From Bacteroidota bacterium (GTDB lineage: Bacteria > Bacteroidota > Ignavibacteria > UBA10030 > UBA8401), in contig WBUG01000031.1 of the NCBI GenBank assembly GCA_008933835.1, positions 1 to 38,324 on the forward strand: DNA of 38,324 nt, written 5' to 3'. This document shows positions 31,018-38,324 of the stretch, one piece after another. The notes beneath the pieces were generated by a model. That model ran no database searches. It was not told where the DNA came from and saw only the letters and a program-made list of their open reading frames with translations. Each line of letters starts with the position of its first letter. Positions within the stretch are counted from its first letter, which is position 1. The position numbers were made by a program, and so were the translations under genes.

Positions 31018-32058
31018 ATGAAGAACCACATGATGCTTCCGTTCCTCGTCCTGCTGCTGGCGGCGGGGTTCAGCTCCTGCTCGAAGGAGAAACCGGCGGA
31101 CCAGGGCCAGGCCGTCCAGCCCGTCAACATCACCGTGCAGACCGTCCAGCCGTCGCCGATGACGGACGGCGTACAGGTGGCGGGCGCGGCCAAGGCGCTG
31201 GAGGATGTGATGATGAGCCCCGAAGAGGGGGGCATCGTCAAGGAATGGAAGAAGAAGAAGGGGGACGCGGTGAAGAAGGGGGACCTCATCGTCACGCTGA
31301 AGGACGAGGTCATCAAGGCGAGCTATGAGGCGGCGGACGCGCAGTACAAGATGGCGCAGCTCACCGTGGACAAGCAGCGGTCCGTCTACGAACAGAACGG
31401 CATCAGCGAGCTCCAGTTCAAGAACATGGAGTACGGCCGCGACGCCGCCAAAGCGAACGCGGAGCTGATGAAGGCGCGCTGGGAACGGACGCAGCTCCGC
31501 AGTCCCATCGACGGCGTGGTGGACAACACCGTACCGAACGCCGGCGAGATGGCGCCCCCCGGCGTCCCCATCGCCCGCGTGGTGAACACCGCCGTCATCA
31601 AGGTGCAGGCCGAGATCCCGGAGATCTACTCCGGCACCATCAGGTCGGGGACCGAAGCCGAGGTCACGTTCGACGCCGTGCCGGACCTGGCGCTGCAGGC
31701 GAAGGTCTCCTTCGTCGGTTCCACCGTCAACGCCGCCAACCGGACGCTGATGGTGGAGTTCCTGCTCCCCAATCCGGGCGGACGTATCAAGCCGGAGATG
31801 GTGGCGAAGGTCACCGTCGTCCGCCGTAAGAAGACCGACGCGGTGCTCGTGAGCGAGAACCTGGTGCAGCTGGTGGACCGCGACCGCCACGTGGTGTACG
31901 TGGAGTCCAACGGCGCCGCCGAAGAACGGCGCGTGACGCTCGGCGGCCGGCAGGGGAACCGCGTGGAAGTGACCTCCGGACTGAAGGCGGGCGACCGCCT
32001 CATCGTCTCGGGATACCAGAAACTGGTCAACGGCACGCCGGTCATCGTCACCCAATAA
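31018..32058 (+). CDS. RND efflux periplasmic adaptor lipoprotein (membrane fusion protein)
   Basis: The 346-residue product has a lipoprotein signal with GFSSC at residues 17-21, so Cys21 is the likely lipidated residue. The HlyD/AcrA plan follows: a lipoyl half (MMSPEEGGIVKEWKKKKGDAVKKGDLI), a short helical hairpin, the returning lipoyl half (TQLRSPIDGVVDN), a beta-barrel, and a membrane-proximal domain (GLKAGDRLIVSGYQKL). It bridges the inner-membrane pump and the TolC-like channel. AAAGGA precedes the ATG. The helical hairpin is short, as in adaptors that work with long TolC-type tunnels. Confidence 0.92.
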   Translation: MKNHMMLPFLVLLLAAGFSSCSKEKPADQGQAVQPVNITVQTVQPSPMTDGVQVAGAAKALEDVMMSPEEGGIVKEWKKKKGDAVKKGDLIVTLKDEVIKASYEAADAQYKMAQLTVDKQRSVYEQNGISELQFKNMEYGRDAAKANAELMKARWERTQLRSPIDGVVDNTVPNAGEMAPPGVPIARVVNTAVIKVQAEIPEIYSGTIRSGTEAEVTFDAVPDLALQAKVSFVGSTVNAANRTLMVEFLLPNPGGRIKPEMVAKVTVVRRKKTDAVLVSENLVQLVDRDRHVVYVESNGAAEERRVTLGGRQGNRVEVTSGLKAGDRLIVSGYQKLVNGTPVIVTQ

Positions 32059-32098
32059 CGGAATCGCGCGTCCCGGCGCGGACGCGAGGAGAACACCC

Positions 32099-35000
32099 AT
32101 GAAGATCTGGAACATAGCGGTCGACAACAAGACGGCGGTCTACCTGCTCATGCTGCTCATCGTCGTCTTCGGCTGGACCTCGTACCGCGACCTCCCGCGC
32201 GAGGCGACGCCGGACATCACCATCCCCCTCGTCATCGTCTCGACGCCGTACATCGGCGTCTCCCCCGTGGACATCGAAGGGCTCATCTCCCAGCCGCTGG
32301 AACGCGCGCTCAAAGGACTGAAGGACATCAAGCAGATCTCCTCCGTCTCGAAGGAGGGCCTCTCCACCATCCGCGTGGAGTTCAACACGGGGGTGGACAT
32401 CGACGAGGCGCTGCGGCGGGTCCGCGACAAGGTCAACTCCACCCGCAATCAGCTCCCGGCGGACATCCTCGATCCCATCGTCTCCGAGATCAACTTCAGC
32501 GAGTTCCCCATCATGTACGTCAACGTCGTGGGGGACGTCGGCGTCGCCCGCCTGAAGAAGATCGCCGAAGGGCTCCAGGACCGCATCGAAGCGGTCCAGG
32601 GGGTGCTGCGGGCGGACGTCACCGGCGGGCTGCAGCCCGAGGTGCAGGTGAACGTCGACGTGTACCGCATGAACGCGTACCAGGTGAGCTTCGACGACGT
32701 GTCGGGGGCCATCCGCATGGAGAACCTCTCCATCCCCGGCGGCACCATCGAGACGAGCGAGAAGAACCTCACCGTGCGCGTCCCCGGCGAGTTCAAGCAG
32801 GTGAAGCCGCTGGAGGACATCGTGCTGAAGATCCAGAACGGCAAGCCCATCTACCTGCGCGACGTGGCGACGGTGACGTATTCGTTCGAGGACCGCGCCA
32901 CCTACGCCCGGCTCAACCACGCCGAGGTGGTGTCGCTCGCCGTGCGGAAGCGGGCGGGCGAGAACCTCATCCGCATCGCGGACGACGTGAAGGCCATCGT
33001 CGCGGCGGAACAAGCTTCGCTCCCCGCCGGCATCCGGCTCGAGGTGTCGAACGACCAGTCGCGCTTCATCAAACGGATGGTGCACGAGCTGGAGAACAGC
33101 ATCTACACCGGCATGTTCCTGGTGGTGCTGTCGCTCTTCATGTTCTTCGGCTTCAAGAACTCGCTCCTCATCTCGACCGCCATCCCTCTGTCGATGTTCG
33201 TCGGCTACATCGTGCTCGGCGCCATGGGCATCACGCTCAACGTCGTGGTGCTGTTCGCGCTGGTGCTGGCGCTCGGCATCCTGGTGGACGACGCCATCGT
33301 CGTCATCGAGAACACGTACCGCCACCAGCAGGAGTACAACGAGCCGCCGAACTCCGCCGCCAAGAAGGCGGCCGGCGAGGTCTTCGTGCCGGTGCTCACC
33401 TCCACCGTCACCATCCTCTCGGCCTTCGTGCCGCTCCTCTTCTGGCCCGGCATCGTCGGCGAGTTCATGAGCTTCCTCCCCATCACGCTCATCGTCACGC
33501 TCACGGCCTCGCTCTTCGTCGCGTACGTCATCAGTCCCGTGCAGGCCGCGTCATGGATCGACTACCAGAAGGAGATCGCGAAGGCGCGCTACAACCTCGA
33601 GCATCCGCACTGGTACCGGAAGTACAATCCCTTCACCATCCTGTACCATAAGGTGGACGAGCAGTTCTTCCCGTGGATGCAGCGGCAGTACGTCGTCGCC
33701 CTCCGATGGACCCTGCAGCATAAACGGACGACCATCCTCGGCTCGCTCGGTCTGCTGGCGTTCGTCATCGTCCTGTTCGGCGTCTTCAACAAGGGGGTCG
33801 AGTTCTTCCCCAACACTGAACCGTCGCAGGTGAGCGTCAGCATCGAGTGCCCCTCCGGCTCCTCGCTCGAGGTCACCAACGCCGTCGCCGCCATCGTCGA
33901 GGAACGGCTCAAGACCATCCCCGGACGGCAGGACATCGAATTCATCTCCACCAGCGTCGGCACGTCGGACGACATGTTCGACATGGGGGGACAGGGAACT
34001 TCCAACAAGGGACGCGTCGCCATCAACTTCCACGAGAAGACCCTTCGGCAGCAGAGCACCTTCGAGACGATGGAGGAGATCCGGAAGACCACCCTCGGCA
34101 TCGCCGGGGCGGACCTCCGCCTGACGAAGCAGCAGATGGGCCCGCCGGTCGGCTCACCCGTCAGCATCGAAGTGTCGGGCGAGGACTACGGCCAGCTCGC
34201 CGAACTGAGCCGGCGCATCCGCGCCGCCGTCAAGGACATCCCCGGACTGGTGGACCTGAAGGACGACTACAACACCGGACGCCCGGAGGTGGAGATCATC
34301 GTGGACCGCGAGAAGGCGGGGCTCTTCTACACCAGCACCGCGCAGATCGCCTCCACCGTGCGCGCCGCCATCGCCGGCGTCGAAGCGTCCAAGTACCGCG
34401 TCGGCGAGGACGAGTACAAGATCCGCGTCCGGCTCAAGGAGGACCAGCGCACCGCCCCGGCGGACCTGGAGAACCTCCGCATCAACTTCATGAACCGGCG
34501 CGGACAGCTCCTCTCCATCCCCCTCACGTCGGTGGCGGACATCCGCCGCACGACGTCGGTCACCGACATCCGGCGGAAGGACCAGAAGCGCGTCATCACC
34601 GTCTCCGGCGACGTCTCCGGACGGGTCCAGTCCGAAGTGCTCAAGGATGTCCAGGCCCGCATCGCCGGCATCGCCATGCCGAACGGTTACGGCGTGAAAC
34701 TGACCGGGTCGCAGGAAGAACAGCAGAAGGCGTCGGACTTCCTCAGCCGCGCGTTCGTCATCACCCTGCTGCTCGTCTTCCTCATCATGGTGATGGAGTT
34801 CAATTCCATGAAGGTCCCCTTCGTCATCATGCTCTCGGTGCTCCTGTCGCTCATCGGCGTGCTCATCGGACTGATGGTGACGCAGACGCCGCTCAGCGTG
34901 ATGATGACCGGCGTCGGCATCGTGGCGCTGGCGGGCATCGTGGTCCGCAACGGCATCATCCTGCTGGACTTCGTGAAGCACAAGCACAATGAAGGAGGAC

Positions 35001-35317
35001 TGTCGCTGGACGACGCGCTGCTCGAAGCGGGACGCGTGCGTCTCCGTCCGGTGCTCCTCACCGCCGCCGCCGCGGTGCTCGCCCTCATCCCGATGGGGAC
35101 GGGGGTGGACTTCAACTGGTCCGAGTTCAAACTGGTCACCGGTTCCGAGAGCGCCGGCTTCTGGCGTCCGCTCGCGGTCGCCATCATCTTCGGACTCTCC
35201 ATCTCCACATTCCTCACCCTCATCGTAGTGCCAACGGCGTTCTCGTACGTGGACGAACGGACCGAAGCGGTGAAACGGTGGATCTCCGGACGGTTCGAAG
35301 GGAGCGGTCCGGTATGA
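32099..35317 (+). CDS. RND-superfamily efflux pump, AcrB/HAE1-like
   Basis: The 1072-residue product has a first helix (VYLLMLLIVVFGW), a large periplasmic loop, helices 2-7 with the proton-relay pair Asp397-Asp398 in LGILVDDAIVVIEN, a second large loop, and helices 8-12. The TM10 motif reads VVRNGIILLDF, so Arg950 stands where AcrB has the essential Lys940. The size is normal and no truncation is seen. It is a proton-driven exporter of drugs, lipids or metabolites, forming a trimer with the adaptor and channel encoded before it. Its stop overlaps the next start as ATGA (35314-35317). Confidence 0.93.
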   Translation: MKIWNIAVDNKTAVYLLMLLIVVFGWTSYRDLPREATPDITIPLVIVSTPYIGVSPVDIEGLISQPLERALKGLKDIKQISSVSKEGLSTIRVEFNTGVDIDEALRRVRDKVNSTRNQLPADILDPIVSEINFSEFPIMYVNVVGDVGVARLKKIAEGLQDRIEAVQGVLRADVTGGLQPEVQVNVDVYRMNAYQVSFDDVSGAIRMENLSIPGGTIETSEKNLTVRVPGEFKQVKPLEDIVLKIQNGKPIYLRDVATVTYSFEDRATYARLNHAEVVSLAVRKRAGENLIRIADDVKAIVAAEQASLPAGIRLEVSNDQSRFIKRMVHELENSIYTGMFLVVLSLFMFFGFKNSLLISTAIPLSMFVGYIVLGAMGITLNVVVLFALVLALGILVDDAIVVIENTYRHQQEYNEPPNSAAKKAAGEVFVPVLTSTVTILSAFVPLLFWPGIVGEFMSFLPITLIVTLTASLFVAYVISPVQAASWIDYQKEIAKARYNLEHPHWYRKYNPFTILYHKVDEQFFPWMQRQYVVALRWTLQHKRTTILGSLGLLAFVIVLFGVFNKGVEFFPNTEPSQVSVSIECPSGSSLEVTNAVAAIVEERLKTIPGRQDIEFISTSVGTSDDMFDMGGQGTSNKGRVAINFHEKTLRQQSTFETMEEIRKTTLGIAGADLRLTKQQMGPPVGSPVSIEVSGEDYGQLAELSRRIRAAVKDIPGLVDLKDDYNTGRPEVEIIVDREKAGLFYTSTAQIASTVRAAIAGVEASKYRVGEDEYKIRVRLKEDQRTAPADLENLRINFMNRRGQLLSIPLTSVADIRRTTSVTDIRRKDQKRVITVSGDVSGRVQSEVLKDVQARIAGIAMPNGYGVKLTGSQEEQQKASDFLSRAFVITLLLVFLIMVMEFNSMKVPFVIMLSVLLSLIGVLIGLMVTQTPLSVMMTGVGIVALAGIVVRNGIILLDFVKHKHNEGGLSLDDALLEAGRVRLRPVLLTAAAAVLALIPMGTGVDFNWSEFKLVTGSESAGFWRPLAVAIIFGLSISTFLTLIVVPTAFSYVDERTEAVKRWISGRFEGSGPV

Positions 35318-35811
35318 CCGGCGTGAAACAACGGCTTGTGCAGCTCCTGACCGGCGCGGCGCTGCTGCCGATGCTCTTCGGAACGTCGCCGACGCCGGAG
35401 CCGCAGACGGAACACCGCGTCCGGGGGAACATCCTCCGCACGTCCGGCGGACCGAAACAGAACTACGTGGTGGCCCTGCAGGCGTATCCACGGTGGTACG
35501 GGGCGGACAGCATCGTCACCCTTCCGCAGAATTCCGCTCCCTCCACGGCAGTGACCGATTCGAGCGGCGCGTTCACCCTCTCCGTCCGCTCATGGCGCGT
35601 CGATTCAGTGCGCGTGGTCGTGAGCCGTCCCGATGCGCCGCTGCTCGCATCCTCCGTTTGGATGGTCCCCGTCAGCGTGCAGGCGGTGCAAGCCGAACAG
35701 ACGTATGATAAACCCGGGTGTGCCGGTTGCGGTACCGTCACCGAGACCGGTCTCTTCACCTCGCACTACCTCGCCGATTATCCCGCGGTGACCGTCGTTG
35801 TGCCGGAATGA
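35314..35811 (+). CDS. Small secreted protein of unknown function, coupled to the RND pump
   Basis: The 165-residue product has a probable signal peptide (LVQLLTGAALLPMLFG) followed by a beta-rich domain (HRVRGNIL..., DSSGAFTLSV, SVRVVVSRPD) that resembles carboxypeptidase-regulatory/Ig-like modules. A Cys cluster, GCAGCG, lies near residue 137 and could form a disulfide or bind a metal. No enzyme signature is seen. The start is set by the ATGA overlap with the pump gene. Translational coupling suggests an accessory role in the efflux complex or envelope. The terminator at 35837 follows. Confidence 0.65.
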   Translation: MTGVKQRLVQLLTGAALLPMLFGTSPTPEPQTEHRVRGNILRTSGGPKQNYVVALQAYPRWYGADSIVTLPQNSAPSTAVTDSSGAFTLSVRSWRVDSVRVVVSRPDAPLLASSVWMVPVSVQAVQAEQTYDKPGCAGCGTVTETGLFTSHYLADYPAVTVVVPE

Positions 35812-35836
35812 CCGCGCGCCGGAGGCATTGTTTCCG

Positions 35837-35859
35837 ACCCCCTTTCGAGGGGGTTTTTT
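35837..35859 (+). terminator. Rho-independent terminator of the efflux operon
   Basis: CCCCC-TTTCGA-GGGGG is flanked by a further A-T pair and followed by six T. It lies 26 nt after the stop at 35811. Confidence 0.85.
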
Positions 35860-35979
35860 ATTGCTTCCGAAGAATCCTTCTTCCGCTTCGATGCATCATA
35901 CTGATGCATTCCGGTGAATTTCCCCGTATTTTTCACGAAAGAAAAGGCCGGAACCACCGTGTTCCGGAATGAAGCGACT

Positions 35980-37641
35980 ATGAGCACATCGGCACCAAGG
36001 AAGATCCTCATCATCGGCGGCGTCGCCGGCGGAGCCACCGCGGCCGCACGCATCCGCCGTCTGGACGAGAGCGCGGAGATCACCGTGCTGGAAAAGGGAC
36101 CGTACGTCTCCTTCGCCAACTGCGGACTGCCGTACTTCATCAGCCGCGACATCCAGAAACGTTCGAGCCTCATCCTGCAGACACCCGAAGGGTTCTTCAG
36201 CCGGTACCGCGTGAACGTGCGGACGAAGACCGAAGCGGTGAAGATCGATCGGACGGCGAAGAGCGTCACCGTACGCACTCCCGCCGGCGAAGAGACGCTC
36301 GGATACGACGCTCTCATCCTCGCGCAGGGGGGCTCTCCCATCGTGCCGAACCTGCCGGGAGTGACGCAGGAGCACGTGTTCAAGCTCTGGACCATCCCGG
36401 ACATGGACCGCATCCACAAGTTCATCGAGGAGAAGAAGCCCGCCGCGGCGGTCGTCGCCGGAGGGGGATTCATCGGCCTCGAAATGGCCGAAGCGCTCCA
36501 CGCGCGCGGCATCGCCGTGACGGTGGCGGAACTCGCGCCGCAGGTGATGATCCAGATGGACCCCGAGTTCGGAGCGATGGTGAAGGCGGGACTGGAAGCG
36601 CACGGCGTGTCGGTACGGACCGGCGCCGGTCTCGCGGAGATCCGTCCCGGAACGGTCCTCTTGAGCGACGGAACACAGGTCCCCGCGGACATGGTGCTCC
36701 TCTCCATCGGCGTGCGTCCCGAACTGACGCTGGCGAAAGAGGCGGGGCTCGATATCGGCGCGAGCGGCGGCGTGCTGGTGGACGAGACGATGCGGACGAG
36801 CGACCCGCACATCTTCGCGGCGGGAGACATGGTGGAGATCGCGCACAAGGTACACGGAAGGAAGGTGCGTATTCCGCTGGCAGGACCGGCCAACCGGCAG
36901 GGACGCATCGCCGGCACGAACGCGCTCGGCGGCTCCATGAAGTACCGCGGCGCCCTCGGCACCGCCGTGGTGAAGGTGTTCAACGCCACCGCCGCCGCGA
37001 CGGGACTCACCGAGAAGGCGGCGCGCGAAGCGGGCTTCGAGACCGGTACGGCGTACGTCTTCAAGGACAATCACGTCACCTACTATCCCGGCGGGTCGCA
37101 GCTTTCGCTCAAGATCGTGTACGACATGAAGAGCGGCGCGCTGCTCGGCGGTCAGGCGTACGGCGAACATGACGTCGAGAAACGCATCGACGTGCTGGCG
37201 ACGGCCCTCCACGGCCGCATGACGCTGGACGACCTCGCGGAACTGGACCTGGCGTACGCGCCGCCGTTCAACAGCGCCAACGACCCGGTCAACATGGCCG
37301 CCTTCATCGGACAGAACCACCGGAGCGGCTACAGCGTTCTGAAGACGCCGGCCGAAACGGCGGCGGAACGGGCCTCGAACGGCGGCCTCATCCTCGACGT
37401 GCGGACCATCGGCGAACGGAACAAGGGTCCGCTGGAAGAGGCGCTGCACATTCCCGCGGACGAACTGCGGGACCGGCTGGACGACGTGCCGAAGGGACGC
37501 CCGGTCTACCTGCTCAGCAAGGACGGCTTCCTCGGCCACACGTCGGCGCAGATCTTCAAGGCCGCCGGCTGGACGGAGGTCTACAACATCGCCGGCGGAT
37601 ACCTCGCTGCGAAGTTCGTCCCCGGTTGGAACTTCCGGTGA
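35980..37641 (+). CDS. CoA-disulfide reductase/NADH oxidase-like flavoenzyme with a degenerate rhodanese domain
   Basis: The 553-residue product has an N-terminal FAD motif (ILIIGGVAGGATAAARIRR), the single redox Cys48 in FANCGLPY typical of CoA-disulfide reductases and NADH oxidases, an NAD motif (AVVAGGGFIGLEMAEAL), a second FAD segment (IFAAGDMVEI), a dimerisation domain, and a C-terminal rhodanese domain (about 465-553). Homologues with active rhodanese handle CoA persulfide or polysulfide. Here the active-site loop reads LLSKDGFLG where YCxxGxRS is expected, so Ser replaces the catalytic Cys. The next gene encodes a small rhodanese with an intact loop. The ATG at 35980 gives the FAD motif its normal position near residue 10. 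Confidence 0.88.
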   Translation: MSTSAPRKILIIGGVAGGATAAARIRRLDESAEITVLEKGPYVSFANCGLPYFISRDIQKRSSLILQTPEGFFSRYRVNVRTKTEAVKIDRTAKSVTVRTPAGEETLGYDALILAQGGSPIVPNLPGVTQEHVFKLWTIPDMDRIHKFIEEKKPAAAVVAGGGFIGLEMAEALHARGIAVTVAELAPQVMIQMDPEFGAMVKAGLEAHGVSVRTGAGLAEIRPGTVLLSDGTQVPADMVLLSIGVRPELTLAKEAGLDIGASGGVLVDETMRTSDPHIFAAGDMVEIAHKVHGRKVRIPLAGPANRQGRIAGTNALGGSMKYRGALGTAVVKVFNATAAATGLTEKAAREAGFETGTAYVFKDNHVTYYPGGSQLSLKIVYDMKSGALLGGQAYGEHDVEKRIDVLATALHGRMTLDDLAELDLAYAPPFNSANDPVNMAAFIGQNHRSGYSVLKTPAETAAERASNGGLILDVRTIGERNKGPLEEALHIPADELRDRLDDVPKGRPVYLLSKDGFLGHTSAQIFKAAGWTEVYNIAGGYLAAKFVPGWNFR

Positions 37642-37682
37642 ACGGCATCGAACATCAATCATCACTTCTATAAGGGAACACT

Positions 37683-37958
37683 ATGTCTGACTTGCAGCAA
37701 CTGATCAAAGCCGGCGCGCTCGTCGTCGATGTCCGCTCTACCGAGGAGTACGAGGATGAACACTATCCGAATGCGCTCAACATCCCCGTGGAGATGACGC
37801 AGGTGCGGATGAGCGAGTACGGCGACAAGAACCGCCCCATCATCGTGTATTGCGCCTCCGGCGCACGCAGCGCGTACGCCGCCCGGTTCCTCAAGGCGAA
37901 CGGTTACACGAACGTCGTGAATGCCGGCGGTCTGTACGATATGCCGGACCCGTCGTAA
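37683..37958 (+). CDS. Single-domain rhodanese (sulfurtransferase)
   Basis: The 91-residue product is one rhodanese domain. It has VVDVRSTEEYEDEHYPNALNIP (start: VVDVRSTEEY) and the active loop YCASGARS with Cys57. It has no signal peptide, so it is cytoplasmic. It should transfer sulfane sulfur through a Cys-persulfide. The gene lies 41 nt after the CoA-disulfide-reductase-like gene, whose own rhodanese domain has lost the Cys, so it may supply that activity in trans (inference). AAGGGA precedes the ATG. Confidence 0.9.
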   Translation: MSDLQQLIKAGALVVDVRSTEEYEDEHYPNALNIPVEMTQVRMSEYGDKNRPIIVYCASGARSAYAARFLKANGYTNVVNAGGLYDMPDPS

Positions 37959-37980
37959 CGGACGATCCGGCAGTCAGGAG

Positions 37981-38020
37981 GATCCCCGGTTCGCCGCAAG
38001 GCGGCCGGGGATTGTTATTT
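37981..38020 (+). terminator. Rho-independent terminator after the rhodanese gene
   Basis: ATCCCCGG (37982-37989) pairs with CCGGGGAT (38005-38012) around an inner CGCC-GCAA-GGCG tetraloop stem, followed by TTGTTATTT. It ends the two-gene flavoenzyme-rhodanese unit. Confidence 0.8.
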
Positions 38021-38122
38021 CTGCACGGAACGGTGCATACGACCATCCGCATCGACCGAACCCAATGTCGTCTGTTTCGATCATCTGTATCCGTGTTGTA
38101 ATGACAAGTCTGAACACCTGAC

Positions 38123-38324
38123 CCCGGCCATCCTGAGCGGAGCCGAAGTATGGCCGGGAACTCAACTCTTCTTGCATCCGATCTAGTACTTCCCTTCTTA
38201 AAAGGATAGGGCCCGGCCATCCTGAGCGGAGCCGAAGGATGGCCGGGAACACTCTTCTTCTTGCATCCAGTCCAGTACATCCCTTTTATAAAAGATTAGC
38301 CCGGCCATCCTGAGCGAAGCCGAA
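38123..38324. repeat. 88-89-bp tandem repeat with a CCCGGCCATCCTGAGCGG palindrome, running off the window
   Basis: Three units start at 38123, 38212 and 38300 (the last is cut). Each has CCCGGCCAtcctgagcgg...TGGCCGGG as a stem, and the two complete spacers share CTTCTTGCATCC and a TAGTAC block. The CATCCTGAGCG(G/A)AGCCGAAG core is a dispersed palindrome type seen in many environmental genomes. No gene is seen from 37959 to the window end. Confidence 0.8.

Overview
The window is GC-rich and densely coded, and it looks like a chromosomal piece of a free-living bacterium of the Bacteroidota/Ignavibacteriota (FCB) lineage. Three large secreted proteins end in the type IX secretion (T9SS) sorting module with the signature YPNPFNPST, which is typical of that group. 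Clear Shine-Dalgarno sequences and dispersed intergenic hairpin repeats are also present. The species cannot be named from the sequence alone. No tRNA, rRNA, CRISPR array or prophage was seen.

Layout. 1-1075: the right end of an IS30-type insertion sequence, then gene-free DNA with bulged hairpin repeats. 1076-9475: an ECF sigma factor, its zinc-finger anti-sigma factor, a convergent exported TPR-CHAT protease, and a divergent T9SS-exported beta-helix protein. A 35-nt promoter-like motif with fixed spacing stands before both the anti-sigma gene and the beta-helix gene. 9873-19982 (minus strand): a four-gene operon of a giant multi-PAS hybrid histidine kinase, an SDR-type epimerase, a T9SS-exported hydrolase-like protein and a T9SS-exported trypsin-like protease. 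20124-21503: a sodium:solute symporter.

21635-28492: a GntR/FCD-controlled catabolic operon. It encodes a diaminopimelate-dehydrogenase-like enzyme, an unknown 144-aa protein, a fold-type-I PLP protein, a 78-aa protein resembling the dimerisation domain of ornithine/lysine aminomutases, a B12-binding Rossmann + TIM-barrel protein, and a KamB-like P-loop NTPase. The B12 protein looks like an ornithine 4,5-/lysine 5,6-aminomutase with permuted domains, a detached dimerisation domain and no PLP-binding lysine. This is the best candidate for an undescribed enzyme system here.

28664-35859: a TetR regulator and a tripartite RND efflux operon (TolC-like, lipoprotein adaptor, AcrB-like pump, small secreted protein), interrupted by an array of six GCCGGGAC palindromes and closed by a terminator. 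35980-38020: a CoA-disulfide-reductase-like flavoenzyme whose fused rhodanese domain has Ser in place of the catalytic Cys, followed by a small intact rhodanese and a terminator. 38123 to the end: an 88-89-bp tandem palindromic repeat running off the window.

The main ideas to test are: (1) an anti-sigma/TPR-CHAT protease/ECF circuit that parallels the TPR-CHAT-Csx30-sigma arrangement of type III-E CRISPR, but without CRISPR; and (2) a rearranged B12 aminomutase whose PLP may come from a separate protein.
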